Below the pieces are notes generated by a model. The model was not told the DNA's origin. It saw only the letters and a program-made list of their open reading frames with translations, and ran no database searches. The translations under genes were made by a program, and so were the position numbers. Shown here piece by piece: positions 1-6,540 of a stretch of 7,049 nucleotides of DNA. The stretch spans positions 1 through 7,049 of the forward strand of contig JAEZEJ010000114.1 in NCBI GenBank assembly GCA_023417775.1, read 5' to 3'. Numbering within the stretch: the stretch's first letter is position 1; each line of letters opens with the position of its first letter. Origin of the DNA: Actinomycetes bacterium. GTDB lineage: Bacteria; Actinomycetota; Actinomycetes; Propionibacteriales; Nocardioidaceae.

Positions 1-17
1 GAGCACTCGTAGTGCTC
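1..17. repeat. Perfect 7-bp inverted repeat at the window edge
   Basis: GAGCACT-CGT-AGTGCTC is a perfect inverted repeat with a 3-nt centre, 86 bp beyond the eno stop. It may be a further terminator stem or an operator of the next gene, which lies outside the window. Chance occurrence of a 7-bp stem in this length of DNA is quite likely. Confidence 0.35.
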
Positions 18-43
18 CGCGCCGCGCCCGTCGTCGGCTTACC

Positions 44-74
44 CCGGCGAGAGCCGGAGCCCGAGCCGCGGGCT
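44..74 (-). terminator. Tandem hairpins downstream of eno
   Basis: On the minus strand, 28 bp after the eno stop, a 6-bp stem (69-74 with 58-63, loop of 5) is followed directly by a 5-bp stem (53-57 with 44-48, tetraloop). Both stems are perfect and G/C-rich. There is no U-tract, as is often the case for actinobacterial terminators. The assignment is by position and structure only. Confidence 0.35.
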
Positions 75-102
75 GGGGGTCGTCGGGACGCGGCCATCGG
101 CC

Positions 103-1380
103 TCAGCGCATCAAACGCGGGAAGGCCGAAGCACCGGCGTACGCGGCCGCGGGGCCGAGGAGCTCCTCGATCCGCAGCAGCTGGTTGTACTTGGCGACGC
201 GGTCGGAGCGGGCCGGAGCGCCCGTCTTGATCTGACCGCAGTTGGTCGCGACGGCGAGATCGGCGATGGTCGTGTCCTCGGTCTCGCCCGAGCGGTGGCT
301 CATCATGCAGGTGAAGCCGGCACGATGAGCCAGATCGACCGCATCGAGGGTCTCGCTCAAAGACCCGATCTGATTGACCTTGACCAGCAGCGAGTTGGCG
401 GCGCCGTCCGCGATGCCCCGCGAGAGACGCTCCACATTGGTGACGAAGAGATCGTCGCCGACCAGCTGGACCTTGTCGCCGAGCTCGGTGGTGATGGTGG
501 TCCAGCCGCTCCAGTCCTCCTCGTTGAGCGGGTCCTCGATCGACACGATCGGGTACGAGGCCACCAGCTCGGCGTAGTAGGCCGTCATCTGCTCGGCGCT
601 GCGCGACTCACCCTCGAAGGTGTAGACGCCATCGGACTCGAACTCGCTCGCCGCGACATCGAGCGCGAAGGCGATATCGGTGCCGACGGTCAACCCCGCC
701 TTCTCGACCGCCTTGGTGATGTAGTCGAGGGCCGCACGGTTGGAGGAGAGATTGGGGGCGAAACCGCCCTCGTCGCCGAGACCGGTCGACAGCCCCTCCT
801 CGTGGAGGACGGCCTTCAGCGCGTGGTAGACCTCGGTGCCCTGGCGCAGCGCCTCGGCGAAGGTCGGAGCACCGATGGGGGCGATCATGAACTCCTGGAC
901 GTCCACATTGGAGTCCGCGTGCGCGCCGCCGTTGAGGTTGTTCATCATCGGGACCGGCAGGACATGGGCGTTGGGACCGCCGACGTAGCGGAACAGCGGC
1001 AGAACCGCCGACTCAGCGGCGGCCTTGGCGACGGCGAGCGAGACGCCGAGGATCGCATTGGCGCCGAAGCTGGCCTTATTGGGGGTGCCGTCGAGCTCGA
1101 TCATGACCGAGTCGATCGCCCGCTGGTCGTCGGCGTCGAAGTCCTGGAGGGCGTCGGCGATCGGACCGTTCACGGCCTCGACCGCCTTGAGCACGCCCTT
1201 GCCGCCGTATCGGTCGCCGCCGTCACGCAGCTCCACGGCCTCGAACTGACCCGTCGAGGCTCCCGAGGGAACCGCGGCACGGCCGATGGTGCCGTCGTCG
1301 AGCGCGACCTCGACCTCGACGGTCGGGTTGCCTCGCGAGTCGAGGATTTCACGTGCGCCGATGGCATCGATGGTGGCCAA
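103..1380 (-). CDS. eno: Enolase (phosphopyruvate hydratase)
   Basis: Enolase catalyses the reversible dehydration of 2-phosphoglycerate to phosphoenolpyruvate in glycolysis and gluconeogenesis. It is a cytoplasmic, Mg-dependent, usually oligomeric enzyme. The 425-residue product has the normal bacterial length and looks intact. The N-terminal EILDSRGNPTVEVEV signature is at about residues 11-25 and the mobile SGAST loop at 39-43. GDEGGFAP (202-209) carries the catalytic Glu204. The Mg ligands by family alignment are Asp241, Glu282 and Asp309 (in VGDDLFVTN). The catalytic base is Lys334 in LLVKVNQIG. SHRSGETED (361-369) and the substrate-binding Lys385 in QIKTGAP complete the active site. The start is TTG, chosen because AGGAG lies 6 nt upstream and the protein then begins MATIDAIGAREILDSRG, as in other actinobacterial enolases. 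The gene is separated from mazG by 78 bp holding a candidate promoter, so it can be transcribed independently. Nothing in the protein is unusual. Confidence 0.98.
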   Translation of the reverse strand: MATIDAIGAREILDSRGNPTVEVEVALDDGTIGRAAVPSGASTGQFEAVELRDGGDRYGGKGVLKAVEAVNGPIADALQDFDADDQRAIDSVMIELDGTPNKASFGANAILGVSLAVAKAAAESAVLPLFRYVGGPNAHVLPVPMMNNLNGGAHADSNVDVQEFMIAPIGAPTFAEALRQGTEVYHALKAVLHEEGLSTGLGDEGGFAPNLSSNRAALDYITKAVEKAGLTVGTDIAFALDVAASEFESDGVYTFEGESRSAEQMTAYYAELVASYPIVSIEDPLNEEDWSGWTTITTELGDKVQLVGDDLFVTNVERLSRGIADGAANSLLVKVNQIGSLSETLDAVDLAHRAGFTCMMSHRSGETEDTTIADLAVATNCGQIKTGAPARSDRVAKYNQLLRIEELLGPAAAYAGASAFPRLMR

Positions 1381-1386
1381 GGCCGT

Positions 1387-1391
1387 CTCCT
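1387..1391 (-). promoter_or_regulatory. Ribosome binding site of eno
   Basis: The minus strand reads AGGAG, then 6 nt, then TTG. This strong Shine-Dalgarno match at standard spacing supports the non-ATG start of the enolase gene. Confidence 0.75.
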
Positions 1392-1421
1392 GGGGTGTGA
1401 GGGTGGGGTCCGACTGCTCTC

Positions 1422-1427
1422 AGCCTA
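1422..1427 (-). promoter_or_regulatory. Candidate -10 element of the eno promoter
   Basis: The minus strand carries TAGGCT, which fits the TANNNT pattern of primary-sigma promoters in actinobacteria. It lies 41 nt before the eno start codon, giving an inferred leader of about 35 nt that contains the ribosome binding site. I see no recognisable -35 hexamer at 16-19 nt spacing. The same TAGGCTG heptamer occurs before the lipoprotein gene. This is inference from pattern only. Confidence 0.4.
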
Positions 1428-1458
1428 GCGCGTCGGCCACCCCGCGAGCGCCCGCCTC

Positions 1459-2034
1459 TCAGGCGCGTTCGGCGTGCCGCCGGGCCGCCCTCTTCAGCGC
1501 CAGATCCGCATCGATCCCCGCGGCCCGCGCCTCGGCCACCAGCGCGAGCAGCCGGTCCCCCAGATCCTCCCCTGTGTCGAGGGGGGCCTGGCTGCGGGCG
1601 AGCACCTTGCCGGCATAGAGCAGCGCGGGCAGGGCCTCGGGGATGCCCTCGATCGGGCTGCTGCGCTGCTGACGCTCGGCCTTCAACCGCTGCCAGTTGG
1701 CGTCCACCTCTGCCGCGGAGGTCACCGTCGCCTCGCCGAAGACGTGCGGATTGCGATAGATCAGCTTGTCGCGGATCCCCTCCGCGACCTCGTCGATACC
1801 CCAGCCCTCGCCATCGGAGTCGGCGATCTCGGCGTGGAAGACCACCTGCATCAGCAGATCGCCCAGTTCCTCGCGCAGGTGCTCGCTGTCGCCGGCGTCG
1901 AGGGCCTCGAGGGTCTCATAGGCCTCCTCGATCAGGTAGCCGCGCAGGGAGGAATGGGTCTGTTCCTGCGTCCACGGGCATTCGGCACGCAGCCGCGCCA
2001 TGACCTCGACGAGATCACGCAGCGGATCGGTCAT
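1459..2034 (-). CDS. mazG: MazG-family nucleoside triphosphate pyrophosphohydrolase, compact form
   Basis: MazG hydrolyses (d)NTPs to the monophosphate and pyrophosphate. In mycobacteria it is known to remove oxidised nucleotides, and in E. coli it also lowers ppGpp. It acts in the cytoplasm. The 191-residue protein has CPWTQEQTH at 19-27, the metal-binding EExxE motif as EEAYE (36-40), the paired ExxD in EELGD (Glu56, Asp59), and KLIYRNPHVFG at 90-100. All of these belong to the first MazG domain. Residues 129-150 (EGIPEALPALLYAGKVLARSQA) match the linker into the second domain of E. coli MazG. What follows keeps only the ExxD-like helix (EDLGD, 156-160) and the C-terminal helix, so the second domain is internally reduced. 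E. coli MazG is about 263 residues. The ATG overlaps the lipoprotein stop by four bases (ATGA) and has no clear Shine-Dalgarno sequence, which suggests translational coupling. Confidence 0.95.
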   Translation of the reverse strand: MTDPLRDLVEVMARLRAECPWTQEQTHSSLRGYLIEEAYETLEALDAGDSEHLREELGDLLMQVVFHAEIADSDGEGWGIDEVAEGIRDKLIYRNPHVFGEATVTSAAEVDANWQRLKAERQQRSSPIEGIPEALPALLYAGKVLARSQAPLDTGEDLGDRLLALVAEARAAGIDADLALKRAARRHAERA

Positions 2035-2663
2035 GCCGAGCAGTTCAAGGCATCGGGCAGCTGCTGGCCCTCGATCACCGGACCGGCGACCGACAACGAT
2101 CCGGTGGACGCGGTGACATCGCCGATACCCGCCATCGAGAAGCGCGGATCGATCGAGACGTCCATGTCCTCGGCTTCGGCGCGCAGGATCTGCTGGCCGA
2201 GCTGGCCCAGCTCCTGGTCGTTCATGTCGGCGGCGTCCTCGCCCAGCTGGCGCCGCGCCAGCTCGGTGGCCACGGCGAGGGCCCGCTCATTGCGCTTGAT
2301 CGTCGACACCACCAGGTCGGTCTGATCGCCGAACACCTGACGGGCCTGTGCGAGCGCGGATCGATCGAGATCCGGCACGGTGATGGAGATGTCATCGCGC
2401 TCGGCGACCTGCTCGGCCACCGACTCGAGAATCAGGAGCGACAGCGCCTGACGGCGCACATCGGCACCCGGGATCGCGGCCGATCCCTGGGCGGCCGCGT
2501 TCTGAGCGGCGAGGACGCAATACCCCTCGGTCACGTGATCGGCCTCGTTCATCGAGATCCGCTCATCACCGACCACAGCGGCGCTTCCGCTGTGCACCGA
2601 ACCGCAGCCGGTCAGCACCAGACCCGCGACGACCAACAGAGCGAGACGACACCGGACGGTCAT
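2031..2663 (-). CDS. Secreted lipoprotein with SurA N-terminal-like region, no foldase domain
   Basis: This 210-residue protein opens with a classic lipoprotein signal: basic residues MTVRCR, a hydrophobic stretch (7-18) and the lipobox LTGC with Cys20 as the predicted lipidated residue. It should be anchored on the outer face of the membrane. After a Gly/Ser-rich tether, AAVVGDERISMNEADHV (29-44) resembles the start of SurA/PpiC N-terminal chaperone regions. Helical charged segments continue to about 167, then a short tail (IDPRFS at 171-176). No parvulin domain follows, so isomerase activity is not expected. A periplasm-side chaperone or scaffold role is inference. Cys49 and Cys208 are the only other cysteines of the mature chain and could form a disulfide. 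The ATG at 2663 is chosen because AGGAGG lies 4 nt upstream and the signal peptide begins there. The reading frame stays open upstream to a GTG at 2834, but that would bury the signal peptide. The stop overlaps the mazG start. Confidence 0.87.
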   Translation of the reverse strand: MTVRCRLALLVVAGLVLTGCGSVHSGSAAVVGDERISMNEADHVTEGYCVLAAQNAAAQGSAAIPGADVRRQALSLLILESVAEQVAERDDISITVPDLDRSALAQARQVFGDQTDLVVSTIKRNERALAVATELARRQLGEDAADMNDQELGQLGQQILRAEAEDMDVSIDPRFSMAGIGDVTASTGSLSVAGPVIEGQQLPDALNCSA

Positions 2664-2667
2664 GGAA

Positions 2668-2673
2668 CCTCCT
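2668..2673 (-). promoter_or_regulatory. Ribosome binding site of the lipoprotein gene
   Basis: The minus strand reads GAGGAGGT, a near-complete anti-16S match, with AGGAGG ending 4 nt before the ATG at 2663. It decides the start against the in-frame upstream GTG at 2834. Confidence 0.8.
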
Positions 2674-2694
2674 CGATACCCACAGAACGAGCCC

Positions 2695-2700
2695 AGCCTA
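2695..2700 (-). promoter_or_regulatory. Candidate -10 element of the lipoprotein-mazG promoter
   Basis: TAGGCT on the minus strand fits TANNNT and lies 31 nt before the lipoprotein ATG. The inferred leader is about 25 nt and includes the Shine-Dalgarno sequence. No convincing -35 hexamer is visible. The heptamer TAGGCTG is identical to the eno candidate. Confidence 0.38.
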
Positions 2701-2754
2701 CCCATGACCTGGATCACGTCGTGCGCGCGCCGCTCGTGGACGCGACCGCGAGTG

Positions 2755-2798
2755 ATCCCCGGGGGGATGTGCATCCGCGCAACCACCGATGCGCATCG
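2755..2798. repeat. Cluster of three short palindromes in the mfd-lipoprotein spacer
   Basis: Three inverted repeats lie in 44 bp. They are ATCCCC-GG-GGGGAT (2755-2768), GGATG-TG-CATCC (2765-2776) and the perfect 12-bp palindrome CGATGCGCATCG (2787-2798). The last two share the core GATGYGCATC and start 22 bp apart, about two helical turns. A related half-site GATGCG occurs at 2818-2823. They sit 58-101 bp downstream of the mfd stop and upstream of the candidate lipoprotein promoter. They could be a paired operator, or part of an mfd transcription end. No U-rich tract follows on the minus strand. Confidence 0.5.
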
Positions 2799-2855
2799 TG
2801 CGTCGGCAACGCCGCGCGATGCGTGGAGGCTCACCGAGCAGGGGTCCGACCGGGG

Positions 2856-5800
2856 CTAGCCGGTGATGGTGTCCAGAGCGGTGCCGACCCAGGCGATCAG
2901 CTCGCGGTCGCGCAACGGCTTGCCACCGACCGGGGCGGTCTTCGGATGCGGGAGGAGCACCACGCCGGCGGCCTGCTTGTAGACGCTCTTCGGGTACACC
3001 CGTGCGAGCCGCAGCTGCGCCGACTCCGGCAGCGTCACCGACGAGAAGCGGACATTGGATCCTGCCGCGGTGATCTCGCTGAGCCCCGACTCGCGCACCT
3101 TCACCCGCAGGCGGCCCACGTCGAGCAGCACCTCGACCGGATCGGGCGGGGTGCCGTAGCGATCCACCAGCTCCGCGCGCAGCTCCTCGACATCCTCATC
3201 GGATCGGACTCCGGCGAGACGCTTGTACATCTCCAGTCGCAGCCGCTCGCTCGGGACATAGCCGTGCGGCAGATGGGCCTCGATCGGCAGCTCGATCTTG
3301 ACCTCGCGCTCGGGCTCCTCCTCGCCGCGGAACTCCGCCACCGCCTCGCCGACGAGCCGGATGTACAGATCGAAGCCGACATCGGCGATATGACCCGACT
3401 GCTCACCGCCCAGCAGGTTGCCGGCGCCGCGGATCTCCAGATCCTTCATCGCCACCGCCATGCCGCCGCCGAGCTCCGAATGCTGAGCGATCGTCGACAG
3501 CCGGTCATGTGCGGTCTCGGTGAGCGGCTTCTCCGGCGGATACAGGAAGTAGGCATAGGCCCGTTCGCGGCCGCGACCCACCCGGCCGCGCAGCTGATGC
3601 AGCTGGGACAGGCCGAACATGTCCGCCCGCTCGATGATCATCGTATTCGCATTGGACACGTCCAGACCCGATTCGACGATCGTGGTGCAGACGAGGACAT
3701 CGAACTTCTTCTCCCAGAAGTCCAGCATGACCCCCTCGAGCTGCTGCTCGCTCATCTGCCCGTGCGCGGTCGCGACCCGGGCCTCCGGCACCAGGTCGCG
3801 CAGGTGCTGGGCGACCTTGTCGATGCTCTTGACCCGGTTGTGGATGTAGAACACCTGACCCTCGCGCAACAGCTCCCGGCGGATCGCGGCGATCACCTGG
3901 CGGTCCTCATAGGCGCCGACGAAGCTCAGCACGGGATGCCGCTCCTCGGGAGGTGTCGCGATCGTGCTCATCTCCCGGATGCCGGTGATCGCCATCTCCA
4001 GGGTTCGCGGGATCGGTGTCGCCGACATGCTCAGCACGTCGACCGAGGCACGCAGATGCTTCAGCGCCTCCTTGTGCTCGACACCGAAGCGCTGCTCCTC
4101 GTCGACGATGATCAGGCCGAGGTCCTTGATCCGGATCCCCGGCTGCAGCAGCCGATGCGTGCCGATGACGAGATCGACCGAGCCATCGGCCAATCCCTCG
4201 AGCACCGCCTGCGACTCCTTCTCGGTCTGGAAGCGCGACAACGGCTTGATCGTCACCGGGAATTGCCCGAAGCGCTCGGCGAAGGTGGCGTAGTGCTGCT
4301 GCACGAGCAGTGTCGTCGGCACCAGCAGCACGACCTGCTTGCCGTCCTGGATCGCCTTGAATGCCGCTCGCACCGCGATCTCGGTCTTGCCGTAGCCGAC
4401 ATCGCCGCACACCAGCCGGTCCATCGGCACCACGCGCTGCATGTCGCGCTTGACGTCCTCGATCGTCGACAGCTGGTCGGGCGTCTCCATATAGGGGAAG
4501 GCGTCCTCCAGCTCTCGCTGCCACGGCGAGTCGGGTCCGAAGGCGTGCCCCTGGGTGGACTGTCGTGCCGCATAGAGCTTGATCAGCTCCCCGGCGATCT
4601 GACGTACCGCCTTGCGCGCCTTGTTCTTGCGCTGGGTCCAGTCGCTGCCGCCGAGGCGGTCCAGCGTGGGCGACTCCCCACCCACATAGCGGCTGACCAG
4701 ATCGAGCTGGTCCATCGGCACGAACAGCCGGTCCGCCGGTTGGCCGCGTTTGCCGGGTGCATATTCGATCACCAGATACTCTCGCGCCGCCCCCTGCACG
4801 ACGCGCTGGATCAGCTCGACATAGCGGCCCACGCCGTGCTGCTCGTGGACCACCGGGTCGCCGGGCGTCAGCTCCAGCGGGTCGACCTGCTTGCGGCGAC
4901 GCACGGGCATCTTGCGCTCGGCGCGGTCGGCCACCTTCTGGCCCACCAGGTCGTCATAGGTCAGCAGCACGAGCCCGAGCTTCTCGGCCACGAACCCTTC
5001 GCTGAGCTCGGCGACGCTGACCTGCACCGTCCGCGAATCGCTCCGCGAGGGCTCCAGCCGCTCCACGGAGCGCGCCGCGATGTCGTGCTCGGCGAACCAC
5101 TCGAGAGATCGGGTCACCTGCCCTGGTCCGGGGACGGTGAGCATCACCTCGCATCCGTCGGCCAGCCACCGGCGCACATCGGCCACCGCCGCGTCCATGT
5201 CCCCGCGGTACAGGGGAGCCGGGTCGACCGCCGCGGCGTCGGCATCGCCGATGCCGAAGGGCCCGATCGAGCCCCACGAGTGCCCGGCGCCGATGGTGTG
5301 ATCGTGGACCTCGTCGAGCTCCTTGAAGGCCGCCGATCCCAGGTCGATCGGCGAGTCGCCGCCCGTCGCCGCGGCAGCCCATGACGCCGCCAGGAACTCC
5401 TCGCTCGTGGCGACGAGATCGTGGGCGCGGGCCCGCACTCGCTCCGGGTCGCACACCAGGACGGTCGACGACTCCGGGAGCAGGTCGACGAGCAGCTCCA
5501 TCTCCCCCACCAGCACCGGGGCCAGGGACTCCATCCCCTCGACCGCATGTCCTTCGGCGAGCTTGGTGAACAGCTCCGCGAGGCCCGGCTGCTGCAGGGC
5601 CAGCCGTCCCGCGCGCTCGCGGACCTCCTCGGTCAGCAACAGCTCACGGCAGGGCGGTGCCCACAACCGGTCGACGGCCTCGACGGTGCGCTGATCGGCG
5701 ACGGCGAAGTGCCGGATCTCATCGACCGTGTCAACCCAGAACTCCACGCGCAGCGGGTGCTCCTCGGTGGGCGGGAAGACGTCGACGATGCCACCGCGCA

Positions 5801-6347
5801 CCGCGAACTCACCGCGACGCTCGACCAGGTCGACGCGGGTATACGCGGCGGCCGCCAGCCGGGCCACCACATCGTCGAACTCGACCTCCTGACCCGCGCG
5901 CAACTCGACCGGTTCGAGGTCGGCGAGCCCCTTCACCTGGGGTTGCAGCACCGACCGCACCGGCGCCACCACCACCCGGGGGCGCTCGCCATCACCGTGG
6001 ACGAGGTGACGCAGCACCGCGAGACGGCGACCGACGGTGTCGGACCGGGGCGAGAGCCGTTCGTGCGGCAGCGTCTCCCAGGCCGGGAAGTAGGCGACCT
6101 GATCGGGATCATCGACCAGACAGCGCAGATGGTCGACGAGGTCCTCGGCATCGCGGGCGGTCGCCGCGACGACGAGGACCGTGGAGGCGTCCCGCACGAG
6201 GGCGGTGCTCACGAAGGGATAGAGGGCTTCGGTGCCGGTGAGCTGGAACCCCGAGGATCCGGAGTCGCGCTCGGCGACCACCGCCGCGATCGCCGGCTCG
6301 TGCGCCATGGCAGCCGCGAGGGGCGCCTGAGAAGAGGGGGAGGTCAT
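2856..6347 (-). CDS. mfd: Transcription-repair coupling factor Mfd
   Basis: Mfd is a cytoplasmic ATP-driven DNA translocase. It pushes or removes RNA polymerase stalled at lesions and recruits UvrA for nucleotide excision repair. The 1163-residue protein is full length (E. coli Mfd is 1148). The UvrB-like N-terminal module includes FPAWETLPHERLSP (87-100) and RGEFAVRGGIVDVFP (178-192), the UvrA-contacting fold. The RNA polymerase interaction domain spans about 492-560 (GDPVVHEQHGVGRYVELIQ, LFVPMDQLDLVSRYVG). The translocase has Walker A GDVGYGKTE (648-656, Lys654), the DEEQ box (749-752), SATPIPRT (775-782), TTIVESGLDV (888-897) and QLRGRVGRGR (918-927). The RecG-like translocation motif KDLEIRGAGNLLG is at 968-980. 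The C-terminal D7 autoinhibitory region follows from about 1015. The ATG at 6347 has no Shine-Dalgarno sequence, and a -10-like TAATCT lies 7 nt before it, so the transcript may be leaderless. Met14 is an alternative start, also without a ribosome binding site. Confidence 0.98.
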   Translation of the reverse strand: MTSPSSQAPLAAAMAHEPAIAAVVAERDSGSSGFQLTGTEALYPFVSTALVRDASTVLVVAATARDAEDLVDHLRCLVDDPDQVAYFPAWETLPHERLSPRSDTVGRRLAVLRHLVHGDGERPRVVVAPVRSVLQPQVKGLADLEPVELRAGQEVEFDDVVARLAAAAYTRVDLVERRGEFAVRGGIVDVFPPTEEHPLRVEFWVDTVDEIRHFAVADQRTVEAVDRLWAPPCRELLLTEEVRERAGRLALQQPGLAELFTKLAEGHAVEGMESLAPVLVGEMELLVDLLPESSTVLVCDPERVRARAHDLVATSEEFLAASWAAAATGGDSPIDLGSAAFKELDEVHDHTIGAGHSWGSIGPFGIGDADAAAVDPAPLYRGDMDAAVADVRRWLADGCEVMLTVPGPGQVTRSLEWFAEHDIAARSVERLEPSRSDSRTVQVSVAELSEGFVAEKLGLVLLTYDDLVGQKVADRAERKMPVRRRKQVDPLELTPGDPVVHEQHGVGRYVELIQRVVQGAAREYLVIEYAPGKRGQPADRLFVPMDQLDLVSRYVGGESPTLDRLGGSDWTQRKNKARKAVRQIAGELIKLYAARQSTQGHAFGPDSPWQRELEDAFPYMETPDQLSTIEDVKRDMQRVVPMDRLVCGDVGYGKTEIAVRAAFKAIQDGKQVVLLVPTTLLVQQHYATFAERFGQFPVTIKPLSRFQTEKESQAVLEGLADGSVDLVIGTHRLLQPGIRIKDLGLIIVDEEQRFGVEHKEALKHLRASVDVLSMSATPIPRTLEMAITGIREMSTIATPPEERHPVLSFVGAYEDRQVIAAIRRELLREGQVFYIHNRVKSIDKVAQHLRDLVPEARVATAHGQMSEQQLEGVMLDFWEKKFDVLVCTTIVESGLDVSNANTMIIERADMFGLSQLHQLRGRVGRGRERAYAYFLYPPEKPLTETAHDRLSTIAQHSELGGGMAVAMKDLEIRGAGNLLGGEQSGHIADVGFDLYIRLVGEAVAEFRGEEEPEREVKIELPIEAHLPHGYVPSERLRLEMYKRLAGVRSDEDVEELRAELVDRYGTPPDPVEVLLDVGRLRVKVRESGLSEITAAGSNVRFSSVTLPESAQLRLARVYPKSVYKQAAGVVLLPHPKTAPVGGKPLRDRELIAWVGTALDTITG

Positions 6348-6354
6348 CGTGTCC

Positions 6355-6360
6355 AGATTA
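6355..6360 (-). promoter_or_regulatory. Candidate -10 element giving a leaderless mfd transcript
   Basis: The minus strand reads TAATCT, 7 nt, ATG. TAATCT fits TANNNT, and the spacing would place transcription initiation at or next to the start codon. This arrangement is common for leaderless genes in actinobacteria. The absence of a Shine-Dalgarno sequence before mfd agrees with it. No -35 hexamer is recognisable, so this remains a pattern-based call. Confidence 0.4.
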
Positions 6361-6439
6361 CTCAGCCGGCCTCATACCGGCCGGGCGACGGTCATTCGGG
6401 AGCGGGCGGCCGGCGGCTCGGGACCGCGGCACCGGATCC

Positions 6440-6529
6440 GGTGGCGGTAGGCCATCGACCTCATCGAGTGTCGATCGGGTTGACCGCCTACCGCTCACGC
6501 GGACGAAAGGTCGACGACCTACCGCCACC
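6440..6529. repeat. 90-bp intergenic palindromic element with 22-nt arms
   Basis: The arms are 6440-6461 and 6508-6529. The outer 12 bases are perfectly complementary (GGTGGCGGTAGG against CCTACCGCCACC). Of the next 10 positions, 8 are Watson-Crick pairs and 2 are mismatches that become G:U wobbles only in minus-strand RNA, the direction of all genes here. The 46-nt interior holds a second GCCTACCGC (6486-6494) that could pair with the left arm instead, plus small hairpins ATCGA-GTG-TCGAT and CCGC-TCAC-GCGG. It begins 11 bp after the pth stop. It could be a structured terminator or attenuator of pth, a dispersed intergenic repeat, or a small non-autonomous element. No target duplication is evident. 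Confidence 0.6.
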
Positions 6530-6540
6530 CGGGGCCGGGG

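Noticed and set aside
12..230. Small plus-strand frame covering the left edge and the eno 3' end
   Set aside because: Low-complexity Arg/Pro/Gly translation, overlapping the eno terminus and hairpins, with no ribosome binding site.
295..1428. 377-residue open frame on the plus strand, antisense to eno
   Set aside because: Fully overlapped by an unambiguous enolase. Its composition is typical of an antisense frame.
1474..2325. 283-residue open frame on the plus strand, antisense to mazG and the lipoprotein gene
   Set aside because: It crosses the boundary of two real genes, has no family signature and lies opposite conserved motifs.
2664..2834. 57-residue N-terminal extension of the lipoprotein from a GTG at 2834
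   Set aside because: It would place the signal peptide in the middle of the protein and ignore the strong AGGAGG before the ATG at 2663. The extension has spacer-like composition and palindromes.
2535..5384. 949-residue open frame on the plus strand, antisense to mfd and the lipoprotein gene
   Set aside because: It is the reverse-phase shadow of real coding sequence in G/C-rich DNA. The translation is dominated by Arg, His, Leu, Asp and Gln in low-complexity runs, has no recognisable domain, and ignores the boundary between mfd and the lipoprotein gene.
6365..6381. GCCGG/CCGGC hairpin just upstream of mfd
   Set aside because: A 5-bp G/C stem is expected by chance in this composition. It has no further supporting signal, though it does overlap the usual promoter zone.
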